Both the position numbers and the translations under genes were made by a program. 64,000 bases of DNA from JBBQYD01 sp942493075 (GTDB lineage Bacteria; Verrucomicrobiota; Verrucomicrobiia; Limisphaerales; UBA8199), in the NCBI GenBank assembly GCA_942493075.1, contig OW818681.1:5642001-5706000 (forward strand), in the 5' to 3' direction. Below the pieces are notes generated by a model. The model saw only the letters and a list, made by a program, of their open reading frames with translations. It had not been told where the DNA came from and did not search any database. Positions 34,141 to 43,143 of this stretch are shown here, one piece after another. Within the stretch, counting starts at the first letter, position 1. The number at the start of each line of letters is the position of its first letter.

Positions 34141-35202
34141 TTAAATCAGCCCAGCCGTTTCCGGAAAGCCGCACATCAGGTTGAGGCTTTGCACCGCCTG
34201 GCCGCTGGCGCCTTTAACGAGATTATCTTCAGCAGACATCACGATGAGGCGTCCGGTGCGTGGATCAAGCCGCCAGGCAAGTTCCAGTACGTTGGTACCA
34301 ACCACGTTCTTTGTGTCGGGGAGCGCTTTTCCCTCTAACAACCGCACAAAAGGCTCCTCGGCGTAGGCCGCCTTGTAACACGCTGCCAGTTTTTCACCGT
34401 AGCTGGCGAGCGCGCCCGGTTGGCGAATATCTGTCGCAGGTTGCAGGTAAAGCGTCGTGAGAATTCCCCGATTCACCGGAATAAGGTGAGGAGTGAATTG
34501 TAGTGTCACCGGTTGCCCGGCCGCCACGGACAATTCCTGCTCAATCTCCGAGAGGTGCCGATGTTTCGGCAGCCCGTAAGGCCGGACACTTTCGTTGCAT
34601 TCGACAAACAAGTAGTCCAGTTCAGCCTTGCGGCCCGCACCACTGACACCGCTTAAGGAGTCGGCAATGATTCCTTCCGGCTTCACCAGGCCTGCGCGCA
34701 ATAAGGGAAGAGTTGGCAGCAAAATGCTCGTGGGATAACACCCAGGCGAGGCCACTAGTGCAGCCTTCCTGATTTGATCCCGGTAAACTTCCGGCAAACC
34801 ATAGACGGCCTGCGTTAGCAATTGAGGCGCGGGATGCTCATGGGCATAGAATTCCTTGTAAACCTCTGGGTTGCGCACCCTGAAATCCGCGCTGAGATCG
34901 ATAACGGAACAGCCGGCTGCCACGAGCGGTTGAGCATATTCCGCAGCCACACCATGAGGCAGGGCCAGGAAGACAACATCAGCCTGTTTGGCCAGGAGTT
35001 CGGCGTTGGGCTCACTGAAACGAAGAGCCTTGGCGCCCGGGTGATGCGCGAACTTAGGGAAGATCTGGGCCAGTGACTGCCCGGCGTATTGGCGGGAAGT
35101 GACCGCTGTGAGTTCCGCGCACGGGTGGGAGAGCAACAGGCGGACCAGCTCCTCACCGGAATAACCGGAGGCGCCGACAACACCAACTCGTTTCTTATTC
35201 AT
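34141..35202 (-). CDS. argC: N-acetyl-gamma-glutamyl-phosphate reductase
   Basis: NADPH-dependent reduction of acetylglutamyl phosphate. The N-terminal VGVVGASGYSGEELVRLL is the dinucleotide fold; the catalytic cysteine is in LVASPGCYPTSILLP. Type 1 length (353). First gene of the arginine operon, just downstream of the rpsI terminator, with its own promoter-like element (35241-35268) in the 120-bp gap. Confidence 0.97.
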   Translation of the reverse strand: MNKKRVGVVGASGYSGEELVRLLLSHPCAELTAVTSRQYAGQSLAQIFPKFAHHPGAKALRFSEPNAELLAKQADVVFLALPHGVAAEYAQPLVAAGCSVIDLSADFRVRNPEVYKEFYAHEHPAPQLLTQAVYGLPEVYRDQIRKAALVASPGCYPTSILLPTLPLLRAGLVKPEGIIADSLSGVSGAGRKAELDYLFVECNESVRPYGLPKHRHLSEIEQELSVAAGQPVTLQFTPHLIPVNRGILTTLYLQPATDIRQPGALASYGEKLAACYKAAYAEEPFVRLLEGKALPDTKNVVGTNVLELAWRLDPRTGRLIVMSAEDNLVKGASGQAVQSLNLMCGFPETAGLI

Positions 35203-35240
35203 AGTAAAGCCACAAATTCATTCCGACCAATAGCAAAGGG

Positions 35241-35268
35241 AAAGTAGAACCACATCGAACGGTGTAAA
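35241..35268 (-). promoter_or_regulatory. Predicted promoter of argCJBDF
   Basis: On the minus strand TTTACA (35263-35268), 16-bp spacer, TACTTT (35241-35246), about 40 bp before the argC start. The ten bases CTACTTTCCC around the -10 recur exactly in the rplM promoter. Confidence 0.55.
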
Positions 35269-35271
35269 AGC

Positions 35272-35302
35272 AAAAAACCCCGCCGGGACTTTGCCAGCGG
35301 GG
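35272..35302 (-). terminator. Rho-independent terminator of rplM-rpsI
   Basis: On the minus strand CCCCGC, 13-base loop, GCGGGG, then TTTTTT, 20 bp after rpsI. Confidence 0.85.
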
Positions 35303-35322
35303 CTTGGAAACTTTGCGAGCGA

Positions 35323-35739
35323 TTAACGTTTGCTGAATTGGAACCGCTTGCGTGCGCCCGGCTGGCCGTACTTCTTGCGTTCACGCATACGGGGATCGCG
35401 GGTGAGCAATCCCTCGGCTTTGAGGACCGGACGGAAATTGGCGTCCACAGTGAGCAGGGCCCGAGCAATGCCGTGCCGGACGGCATCGGCTTGGCCGAAT
35501 GGACCGCCACCACGCACATTGACCAGTGCGTCATACTTATCGCCCATGCCAGTGACGGTCAGGGGCGCCATCGCGGTGGCGCGTTGGGACTCAACCGGGA
35601 AATACTTTTCAAAAGCGCGGCCATTCACCACGATCTTGCCAGTGCCAACCGAAAGGCGAACACGGGCGACAGCGGTTTTGCGGCGCCCAGTGCCCAGGTT
35701 GGCCGCGGTCTTGTTCTCGGGAATTTTAATGTCAGACAT
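35323..35739 (-). CDS. rpsI: 30S ribosomal protein S9
   Basis: Small-subunit protein whose C-terminal tail reaches the P site. GRRKTAVARVRL, GGGPFGQADAVRHGIARAL and the terminal RKRFQFSKR are the family signatures; the final Lys-Arg is intact. 16 bases downstream of rplM, the usual bacterial pair. Confidence 0.98.
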   Translation of the reverse strand: MSDIKIPENKTAANLGTGRRKTAVARVRLSVGTGKIVVNGRAFEKYFPVESQRATAMAPLTVTGMGDKYDALVNVRGGGPFGQADAVRHGIARALLTVDANFRPVLKAEGLLTRDPRMRERKKYGQPGARKRFQFSKR

Positions 35740-35755
35740 ACCAGAAAAGATTCAG

Positions 35756-36190
35756 TTATTTCGCTGGGGCGAGGACATCCGGCGTTTGTGCCTCGTGCGG
35801 ATGCTTGTCACCTTTGTAAACTTTGAGCTTGGTCAGGAGCACCCGGCCAAGGCGGTTCTTGGGAATCATTCCCTTCACCGCGTGGGTGATCAACCGCTCC
35901 GGAGCTTTGGCCCGCATTTGCTCAACGGTGGTGAACTTTTCGCCACCCTTCCAACCGGAGTAGGTCATGAACTCTTTGTCGGTTTCTTTCTTGCCAGTGA
36001 GCTTCACCTTTTCGGCGTTGATCACGACAACAAAGTCACCTGCATCGAGGTGGGGAGTATAAACAGGCTTGTCCTTCCCGCGTAAAATGTCAGCCACCTG
36101 GACCGCCAAACGGCCCAGTACCGCGCCGTTGGCATCAATCACATGCCACTTGCGCTGATCTAAATTCACTTTCGGCAAATGCGTTTTCAT
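35756..36190 (-). CDS. rplM: 50S ribosomal protein L13
   Basis: Early-assembly large-subunit protein. I start at ATG 36190 (MKTHLPKVNLDQRKWHVID), the usual L13 start; the open frame runs 14 codons further upstream, into the promoter. WHVIDANGAVLGRLA and the MIPKNRLGR motif are present. First gene of rplM-rpsI. Confidence 0.97.
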   Translation of the reverse strand: MKTHLPKVNLDQRKWHVIDANGAVLGRLAVQVADILRGKDKPVYTPHLDAGDFVVVINAEKVKLTGKKETDKEFMTYSGWKGGEKFTTVEQMRAKAPERLITHAVKGMIPKNRLGRVLLTKLKVYKGDKHPHEAQTPDVLAPAK

Positions 36191-36217
36191 CTCAAAATCC
36201 CGATAAAAGGAGATGGG

Positions 36218-36245
36218 AAAGTAGCAAACCAAGGCCCCAAGTCAA
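36218..36245 (-). promoter_or_regulatory. Predicted promoter of rplM-rpsI
   Basis: On the minus strand TTGACT (36240-36245), 16-bp spacer ending TGC, TACTTT (36218-36223). A transcript would start about 20 bases before the L13 ATG, leaving no room for a long leader. The CTACTTTCCC decamer is shared with the argC promoter. Confidence 0.6.
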
Positions 36246-36444
36246 CAGCCTTTTTGGATAAAATCGCATTCCTTTGCCACGCAACCTTCATTATTCAGCG
36301 ATTATGCTGCTGTTTGAGTCATTTTGCTCTTCGTAGATCTTTTCGTCCCCACACCCTCGTCAACCCCTGCTCAGGCCCGCTCAGCCCCAGCCATCGGGAT
36401 TTTTCCCCCTTTCCGGATGGGGCCATTTCGGCAACCTTAAGCTC

Positions 36445-39400
36445 ATGGCCAACGACCAGATTCGGCACAACTTTAGAGCGGTTCTCCTCTGCACCTGCGC
36501 GATTTTGCTTGGTAATGGCTCCGCAGCCCTATCCCAAAGCACTAACGATACAACCGCGCCAGCCAACCCCGCGACCGTTGCCCAAACCAATGACAACGTC
36601 CCCACTCCGATTGCCGCCAAAACCACGCCTGCGGATTCACAAGATGAGGGACAAACCAACACACCTCCGCAATCGAAGCTGACCTCAACAAACTCGCCAG
36701 ACAGCGGCACGAACGGCTCAATCTCCAAGCTCACCGACACCCAACCCGAGCCTGCCCTTGCCTCGTTTCGCCTTAAACGTGGGTTCACTCTCAAAACCGT
36801 AGCCTCCGATCCCCTCGTCGCCTCTCCAGCCGCAATGGCCTTCGATGACCAGGGACGCCTTTATGTGGCTGAGATGCGGGATTACCCGGATCGAACCAGT
36901 GTCCGACCGCACCTGGGACGCATTCGATTGCTGGAGGACCCTGATGACACAGGGGTGTTCACTACGAATTACCTCTTTGCTCAAGACCTGGCGCTTCCTG
37001 CGGGAATTGTCTGTTACGACGGCGGCATATTCGTGGCTGCCACGCCGGAAATCCTGTATTTGAAGGACACGGATGGCGATCATCGTGCGGACCTTCGCCG
37101 GGTAGTCTTCAGCGGGTTTGTGCGCCCTCCCCAGGCGACTGATGACCAGTACATTAACAACCTGGCCTGGGGCCCCGACAATCGCATCCATGGCGTTGCT
37201 GCCGGGCTGGAAGGAAACATCACCGGCGGGACGCTTCCTCAACCGCTGTCTTTGGCGGGCGCGGATTTCTCATTCAACCCGCGCACCCTGGATCTGCGCC
37301 GTGAAACAGGCAATGGCAGGTCCGGACTGACCTTTGATAATTTCGGGCGCAAGTTTGTCTCCGACTCTTCGCGACCAGTGCGCCAGCCGGTATTACCGCG
37401 GCATTACCTGGATAGAAATCCGTTCCTGGACTACGGCACCACTGTGCACGACGTGGCTTTGCCGGCTACCGCTATTTATCGCGCAGCCGAAAAGACGAAC
37501 GCCGCAACGGCCGGGTGGATGCGCCGAGCGAATGGATTGACCATCTACCGTGGAACCGCCTTTGCTACCAATTACGTTGGAAACGTGTTCGTGCCCGACC
37601 GGGAGGCAGGAGTGATTCACCGTGAACTGATGAGGGATTACGGGCTCGAGTTTTATTCTGAGCGTCCCGCCGATGAGACCACTTCGGAATTCCTATCGTC
37701 CACTGATCCACAATTCCACCCCACGCAGGTGATCAACGGTCCCGATGGCTGCCTTTACATCGCCGATTTCCGGGAGGGCAGTGATGCCGGGCGCATTTAC
37801 CGTTTAGCGCCCGCTGGATTTAAGCGGCCAAAGCGGATTAACTTTCAAAACCTTGGTGATTTCGAACTGGCCGGCCTCCTCGGGCATGCTAACGGCTGGC
37901 ACCGGGATACCGCTGCGCGCCTGTTGATGGAGCGTAAATCCCCCGCGGCGGTCAACTTGCTCTCCGGCATGCTCAGCAGATCTCGCTCCGAACTCACACG
38001 TTTCCATATCCTTTCAGCATTGGCGGGTCTGGGGCCGATTGCATCAAGCAACCTCCTTACGGGGTTGCGGGATGCTTCTCCTGTCATCCGGGAACAAAGC
38101 CTGCGTCTGACTGAAACCACCATCACCAATGGGGTGATGCCGGACGCGATTTGGACCCAGGTGCGGGCCCTGGCTTCTGATAATTCGTTGCGCGTCCGCT
38201 TTCAACTGGCCCTTACAGCAGGACAAGTCAAACGCGCGGACCGCATTGGAGTGCTTGCAACTATTGCACGTCGCGATCCTGCTGGCTGGATCGCAACGGC
38301 GGCGCTCTCCTCAGTCCATCAGGGCGCCTCGCTTCTCTTCGCCAGCCTGGCCAATGACCCGGCCTTTCGCAACAGCCTTGCGGGCCAGGTGCTCCTTTCC
38401 CGCCTCGCCGCGCAGGTTGGAGTAAGTGGCCAGGCGGACGAAGTCAATCAGCTCATCGACGTCCTCGTCTCAGGCCGGTTGAGCGACGTAGGTTCTTACG
38501 CCTGCCTGCGCAGCTTGGGAGATGGTCTGAATCGCACGCGAAGCTCCCTGGCACTGGTGGATGAAAGGAACCGCCTCAAGCCGGTGTTTGAGCGGGCTCT
38601 CACCGTTCTTCTCGACGATAGGCTGGCGCAGGGGCTCCGGTGGGAGGCCATTCAAGTTATTGGCGTTGGAACCCTCACCTACCAGGAGGTCGGGGACCTG
38701 CTCCTGCTTCAAATCGGCACCGGTCAACCTTACGGTATTCAGGCAGCGTCGGTCGCGTCTCTGGGCAGGTTCAATGATCCGCGGGTAACCACCAACCTGT
38801 TTTCGCGATGGGATACGCTCAGCGCCGACATTCGCACACTGGCCACCAGCGCTCTATTGTCACGTGCCGAACGCGTCCCGATCGTGATGGGTGCTTTGCA
38901 GGATCGGATAATCTCCGCCTCGGATTTCTCACCACTCCGCATCCATTTTCTACGAACTCACCGCGACACAGCGGTCTCCCAGCAGGCACTCAGGATTTTT
39001 GGCAGTTATAATCCGAAGCTTGAGAACATTCAGCGCCACAGCACGGCGTTGAAGCTCACACCAAACCCCGGGCGGGGGCGCGACGTGTTCCGGGATCGTT
39101 GTGCCGACTGTCACCGGCTCAACGGGGAAGGTCGTGATGTGGGGCCGGACCTGGCTGGATTGAAAGTCCTGGGCAAGGAGGCGCTGCTGCAGGCGATCGC
39201 TGAGCCGAACATGACGATCCGTCCTGGCTACGCGGCGGTTGTGGTGGAAAACGGTGTGGGAGAAAATGCAATAGGCATCCTGGAGCACGAGACGCCGGAA
39301 TCCGTGAGCATTGCGCAACCGGGAGGCGGACGGCTTGTCTGGGGCCGGCCGAATGTGCAACTCGTACAGCCGCAGCCATGGTCGATCATGCCGGAAGGCC

Positions 39401-39468
39401 TGTTGAACGGATTAAACGATCAACAAATAGCAGATCTGCTGGGGGCGATTATGAGTTCGCCGAGGTAG
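36445..39468 (+). CDS. PVC-type membrane-bound dehydrogenase with haem-binding domain
   Basis: A 1007-residue exported protein. A signal peptide (FRAVLLCTCAILLGNGSAALS) and a Thr/Pro-rich linker of about 70 residues precede a beta-propeller dehydrogenase domain. This has the pattern of the Pirellula/Verrucomicrobium N-terminal family (TIGR02604-like: AMAFDDQGRLYVAEMRDYP, GPDGCLYIADF). A helical HEAT-like region follows, then a C-terminal cytochrome-type domain (TIGR02603-like) with C886-A-D-C889-H890 and a GPDL segment. The family is nearly confined to Planctomycetes and Verrucomicrobia and is thought to oxidise sugars or similar compounds in the periplasm; the substrate is unknown. The neighbouring Gfo/Idh/MocA gene is a frequent companion. 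Confidence 0.92.
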   Translation: MANDQIRHNFRAVLLCTCAILLGNGSAALSQSTNDTTAPANPATVAQTNDNVPTPIAAKTTPADSQDEGQTNTPPQSKLTSTNSPDSGTNGSISKLTDTQPEPALASFRLKRGFTLKTVASDPLVASPAAMAFDDQGRLYVAEMRDYPDRTSVRPHLGRIRLLEDPDDTGVFTTNYLFAQDLALPAGIVCYDGGIFVAATPEILYLKDTDGDHRADLRRVVFSGFVRPPQATDDQYINNLAWGPDNRIHGVAAGLEGNITGGTLPQPLSLAGADFSFNPRTLDLRRETGNGRSGLTFDNFGRKFVSDSSRPVRQPVLPRHYLDRNPFLDYGTTVHDVALPATAIYRAAEKTNAATAGWMRRANGLTIYRGTAFATNYVGNVFVPDREAGVIHRELMRDYGLEFYSERPADETTSEFLSSTDPQFHPTQVINGPDGCLYIADFREGSDAGRIYRLAPAGFKRPKRINFQNLGDFELAGLLGHANGWHRDTAARLLMERKSPAAVNLLSGMLSRSRSELTRFHILSALAGLGPIASSNLLTGLRDASPVIREQSLRLTETTITNGVMPDAIWTQVRALASDNSLRVRFQLALTAGQVKRADRIGVLATIARRDPAGWIATAALSSVHQGASLLFASLANDPAFRNSLAGQVLLSRLAAQVGVSGQADEVNQLIDVLVSGRLSDVGSYACLRSLGDGLNRTRSSLALVDERNRLKPVFERALTVLLDDRLAQGLRWEAIQVIGVGTLTYQEVGDLLLLQIGTGQPYGIQAASVASLGRFNDPRVTTNLFSRWDTLSADIRTLATSALLSRAERVPIVMGALQDRIISASDFSPLRIHFLRTHRDTAVSQQALRIFGSYNPKLENIQRHSTALKLTPNPGRGRDVFRDRCADCHRLNGEGRDVGPDLAGLKVLGKEALLQAIAEPNMTIRPGYAAVVVENGVGENAIGILEHETPESVSIAQPGGGRLVWGRPNVQLVQPQPWSIMPEGLLNGLNDQQIADLLGAIMSSPR

Positions 39469-39601
39469 GGCGGGCGGAATCAGATCAAGCCACGTTGGCG
39501 GTGGATGGGGGATCTATGGGGTTGAGGCATTTGGGGCAAAAAGAATGAAGGCCGTATTTTAACTTGACCCCTGCACGGCTTCGCCTATTCCTGTCTAACG
39601 C

Positions 39602-40942
39602 ATGCAGTCCAAAACGCATTTTTCACGAAGGTCTTTCATCAAGGCCCTGGCAGGCGCAAGCCTCGCCGCTCCTTTCATCAGCACCGGTTGGGCCGCCCGC
39701 CCACCCTCAACAGTCCTGCGCCACGCCAGCATTGGCGCTTCAGGCATGGCTTGGTCTGATATTCAATCTCTCTCCAAGCATCCTAAATTTGAACTCACCG
39801 CCGTCGCGGATGTGGATCTCACCAAGACAGCCAGCGTGCGCAAGCAATTCCCTGGCGCCCGCATTTACCAGGATTGGCGCGAACTGCTTGAAAAAGAGAG
39901 TGGTAACATTGATTCAGTTAATGTTTCCACGCCCGACCATATGCATGCGGCCATCGCGATGAGCGCGCTGCAACTGGGTAAACACGTTTACTGCCAAAAG
40001 CCGCTGGCACATGATCTGTTTGAGGTGCGCCAACTCGCTAAAGCCGCAGCATTGAGGCCCTCGCAGGTCACCCAGATGGGTATTCAGATTCATTCCACGG
40101 CGGTTTACCGCCTCGGGGTGCTGCTCATCCAGGCCGGAACCATCGGCAAGATTAAGGAAGTCCATTCCTGGTGCCCGAAATCCTGGGGTGGCGACGCCAC
40201 TCCTCCACCCACTGGCAGCGATCCCATCCCCAGCGGCCTGGATTGGGACCTTTGGCTTGGCGTTGCCGACGAGCGGCCCTACATCGGTAACAGCTATTAT
40301 CATCCGAACAACTGGCGGAAACGCCTGGACTTCGGCACCGGCACCTTCGGGGATATGGGCTGCCATATTTTCGATCCCGTGTTCAGTGCACTTGAATTGA
40401 AAGCTCCGATCGCCATCCGCTCCGAAGGCTCCCCGCCGAGCAAATGGAACTGGGCTCTGGATTCGAGGATCAACTACACCTTTGCCGGAACCCCGTTCAC
40501 GGCCGAGAAAACCATCCAGGTCCACTGGTATGATGGCGAGCAGAAGCTCCCAGACACGGTGATCAGCGCCCTTGAAGGTGACGAACCCGCCAACACGGGC
40601 TCAGTCTTCATCGGCACTCACGGCTCCATGCTGCTCCCGCACGTATCCCGGCCAATCCTGTATCCGGACAAGAAGTTTGCCACGTTCCAGATGCCCGAGG
40701 TTGAAGCGGGAGACCACTGGCTCACGTTTGTCGATGCGTGCCTCGGGAAGGCCCGCACAACCGCTGGGTTCAGCTATTCCGGCCCGCTCACAGAAGCGGT
40801 CCTTCTGGGTGGCGTAGCCTCCCGGTTCCCGCGCACCACCCTGCATTGGGACAGCAGCGCTCTCAAGTTTGAGGAAGCCGAGCCCAATAAATTCATTAAG
40901 CGCCAATACCGGGCGGGCTGGGAAGTCAACGGTCTGATCTGA
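39602..40942 (+). CDS. Tat-exported Gfo/Idh/MocA-family oxidoreductase
   Basis: NAD(P)-dependent sugar or inositol dehydrogenase-like protein of 446 residues. The N-terminus has the twin-arginine signal SRRSFIKALAGASLAAPF, so it should be exported folded with cofactor bound. The Rossmann segment is followed by VNVSTPDHMHAAIAMSAL and the catalytic-lysine motif HVYCQKPLAHDLFEVR. In the C-terminal domain FGDMGCHIFDPVFSAL carries the usual DxGxHxxD pattern (here D-M-G-C-H-I-F-D). 133 bases after the PVC dehydrogenase; both act in the periplasm. Confidence 0.93.
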   Translation: MQSKTHFSRRSFIKALAGASLAAPFISTGWAARPPSTVLRHASIGASGMAWSDIQSLSKHPKFELTAVADVDLTKTASVRKQFPGARIYQDWRELLEKESGNIDSVNVSTPDHMHAAIAMSALQLGKHVYCQKPLAHDLFEVRQLAKAAALRPSQVTQMGIQIHSTAVYRLGVLLIQAGTIGKIKEVHSWCPKSWGGDATPPPTGSDPIPSGLDWDLWLGVADERPYIGNSYYHPNNWRKRLDFGTGTFGDMGCHIFDPVFSALELKAPIAIRSEGSPPSKWNWALDSRINYTFAGTPFTAEKTIQVHWYDGEQKLPDTVISALEGDEPANTGSVFIGTHGSMLLPHVSRPILYPDKKFATFQMPEVEAGDHWLTFVDACLGKARTTAGFSYSGPLTEAVLLGGVASRFPRTTLHWDSSALKFEEAEPNKFIKRQYRAGWEVNGLI

Positions 40943-40977
40943 GCGAAAAACCAGGCCATCACTTTTCAAGAAACACA

Positions 40978-41009
40978 AACCCCTTTCCGGGAAACCGGAA
41001 AGGGGTTTT
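40978..41009. terminator. Bidirectional terminator
   Basis: A perfect 13-bp stem (40978-40990 with 40995-41007), GAAA loop, TTTT on the plus strand and TTTG then TTTC on the minus. It separates the convergent oxidoreductase and PilT genes. Confidence 0.9.
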
Positions 41010-41055
41010 GAATTTGCAAGCCGCCAGTGAGGACCAAAAAGATCCTGTCCTTGGC

Positions 41056-42153
41056 TTACTGCAGGATGCGTTTGCCTTCGTCGAGGAAAATGCCTTTGAA
41101 GTTCATCTCCAGAGCTTGCGGGTTGGTGGCCTTGGACAACGCTTCCTTCTCTGACACCTTGCCGGCTTTGACCAGGTTGAACAATGCCTGGTTGAAGTTG
41201 ATCATGCCATCATCGCTGCCGGTTTCGATTGCAGCCGGGAGTTTGTCGAGCCGGTTCTCCTCGATCAGTTTGCGCACCGTAGGAGTGTTGATCATGATCT
41301 CCAGCGCGGGCGTCATTCCCGCCGCTACGGTTCCAACCATGCGCTGACAGACCACAGCCTGCAACGTGCCGGCCAACTGACGGCGAACCTGCTCGCGTTC
41401 ATCCGCTTTGAAGAAATCCAGAATACGGTTAACCGATTGTGCGGCATTTGTCGTATGCAGCGTGGATAACACCAGGTGCCCGGTGTCCGCAGCACTCATG
41501 GCTGCCGTGAAGCTCGTTGAATCACGCATTTCACCGATCATGATGATGTCAGGGTCCTGCCGCAGCACGTGCTTCAAGGCGTGATGGAAGGAGAGGGTAT
41601 CCAAGCCGACTTCTCGTTGCTCGATAACACATTGGTTATCCTCAAATACGAACTCAATCGGGTCCTCCATTGTGATCAGATGCTTTTTGAAGTTCGCGTT
41701 GATGTGCTCGATCATCGCAGCCAGGGTCGTCGATTTGCCGGAACCGGTTGATCCTGCTACCAGCACGATCCCGCGCGGTGACTCGGCGATCCGCTTGATC
41801 TGCTCGAGCAACCCCAACTCCTCGAAGCTGGGCACCACGGTTTTCACATAACGCATGGCCAGACACCAATGACCGCGCTGCTGGAAAAGATTCGTACGGA
41901 AGCGTCCTATGCCCGGCAAATAGTAGGAAAAATCGATCTCGCGCTCCTGTTCAAGCCGTTTCTTGAGGTGAACCGGGGTGACGGTCTCTACCACCGCATT
42001 CATCCATTGCTCAGTCGGATAAGGGCATTCGATCGCGATGAGCTGGCGGTTGATGCGGAAAACAACCGCGGTGCCGATCTTGACATGAACGTCCGAAGCT
42101 CCACCTTCCACGGCCGTCTTCAGAATCCGATGAAAAATTTCCATGACTGGCAA
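41056..42153 (-). CDS. PilT/PilU-type twitching ATPase
   Basis: Hexameric ATPase that retracts type IV pili. Walker A GSTGSGKST, the Asp box ITMEDPIEFV, Walker B DIIMIGEMRD, the His box STLHTTNAAQSVNRI and AGTLQAVVCQRM are all present. The sequence around the last 60 residues (GMINFNQALFNLVKAGKVSEKEAL) and the 365-residue length fit either PilT or PilU. The terminal FKGIFLDEGKRI leans to PilU. No other pilus gene is in the window. Start could be the fourth codon, also an ATG. Confidence 0.92.
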   Translation of the reverse strand: MPVMEIFHRILKTAVEGGASDVHVKIGTAVVFRINRQLIAIECPYPTEQWMNAVVETVTPVHLKKRLEQEREIDFSYYLPGIGRFRTNLFQQRGHWCLAMRYVKTVVPSFEELGLLEQIKRIAESPRGIVLVAGSTGSGKSTTLAAMIEHINANFKKHLITMEDPIEFVFEDNQCVIEQREVGLDTLSFHHALKHVLRQDPDIIMIGEMRDSTSFTAAMSAADTGHLVLSTLHTTNAAQSVNRILDFFKADEREQVRRQLAGTLQAVVCQRMVGTVAAGMTPALEIMINTPTVRKLIEENRLDKLPAAIETGSDDGMINFNQALFNLVKAGKVSEKEALSKATNPQALEMNFKGIFLDEGKRILQ

Positions 42154-42285
42154 CCTATCAAAATCTTGAATCCTGAACCAAGGCGAAAATCACTCCTAAT
42201 AACTCCATCGCAGTAAGGCCAGCCATGCGTCCATTGTGCAAGATCTCTTTGCCTCAATACTCATCCGCACCTATTGTATGCGCGC

Positions 42286-42969
42286 ATGGTGCGTCTGGTT
42301 TTATTCGACATAGACGGCACGCTCATTCATACGGGCGGGGCCGGGGTCAAAGCTTTTGCAAAGGTTTTCGCGACGGCATTCGGAGCGACGGACGGTTTTG
42401 AAAAGCTGAAATTTGCCGGGCGCACCGATGTGAGCCTCGTGCGCGAGTTCTTCAGCCTGCACCAGGTACCCGCCACACCGGACAACTTCGAGAAGTTCTT
42501 CGAACAATACGTGTTCTGGCTGGATCACATTCTCCATTACGAGAACACGGCGAAGACGCTCTGCCCGGGAGTCGTGGAATTTCTGGATGCGCTCGCCGCC
42601 CTTCCGCAGCCACCAGTTATCGGCCTTCTTACCGGCAACATCCAGCTTGGAGCCGAGATCAAACTGCGCTACTTCGGGCTGTGGGAACGCTTTACGCTGG
42701 GAGGGTTTGCCGATGACCAGGAGGACCGCAACCTAATCGCTGTAAAGGCGAAGGATCGGGGGTCCCGATATTTCGGCAGAGAACTAGCCGGTTCGGAGGT
42801 CCTGGTTATTGGGGATACCCCTTTTGACATCCGCTGTGGCCGAGCCATCGAGGCAAAGACACTCGCGGTGGCTACAGGCGGAGCGACGCTGGAGGCACTG
42901 CAATTGCATCAACCCACCTGGGCCGTGCCCAGCCTGCAAGAGATTTCGGCAACCGAAGCCTGTGCGTAA
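42286..42969 (+). CDS. HAD-superfamily hydrolase, phosphoglycolate phosphatase-like
   Basis: A 227-residue HAD phosphatase. Motif I VLFDIDGTLIHTGG starts right after the chosen ATG; motif II LLTGN, motif III lysine near VKAKDRGS and motif IV VIGDTPFDIRCG follow in order. The helical cap between motifs I and II is the PGP/beta-PGM type. The substrate cannot be told. A TTG at 42274 would add four residues. Monocistronic. Confidence 0.9.
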   Translation: MVRLVLFDIDGTLIHTGGAGVKAFAKVFATAFGATDGFEKLKFAGRTDVSLVREFFSLHQVPATPDNFEKFFEQYVFWLDHILHYENTAKTLCPGVVEFLDALAALPQPPVIGLLTGNIQLGAEIKLRYFGLWERFTLGGFADDQEDRNLIAVKAKDRGSRYFGRELAGSEVLVIGDTPFDIRCGRAIEAKTLAVATGGATLEALQLHQPTWAVPSLQEISATEACA

Positions 42970-43143
42970 GTTCGGGTTCGGGATGTGCCCAGGACACACC
43001 TTCACCCTTTCACGCCCGCCGTCCCTCAGGTTTCTGCCGCGCCGCCTGCGCGAAACGCAACACTTGCTGCATCGTCCAAATTCTTGTTAGGCAGATTCAC
43101 CGGATATGGCTATAATCCCCCCGAAGTCTATTAACTTTTGACA

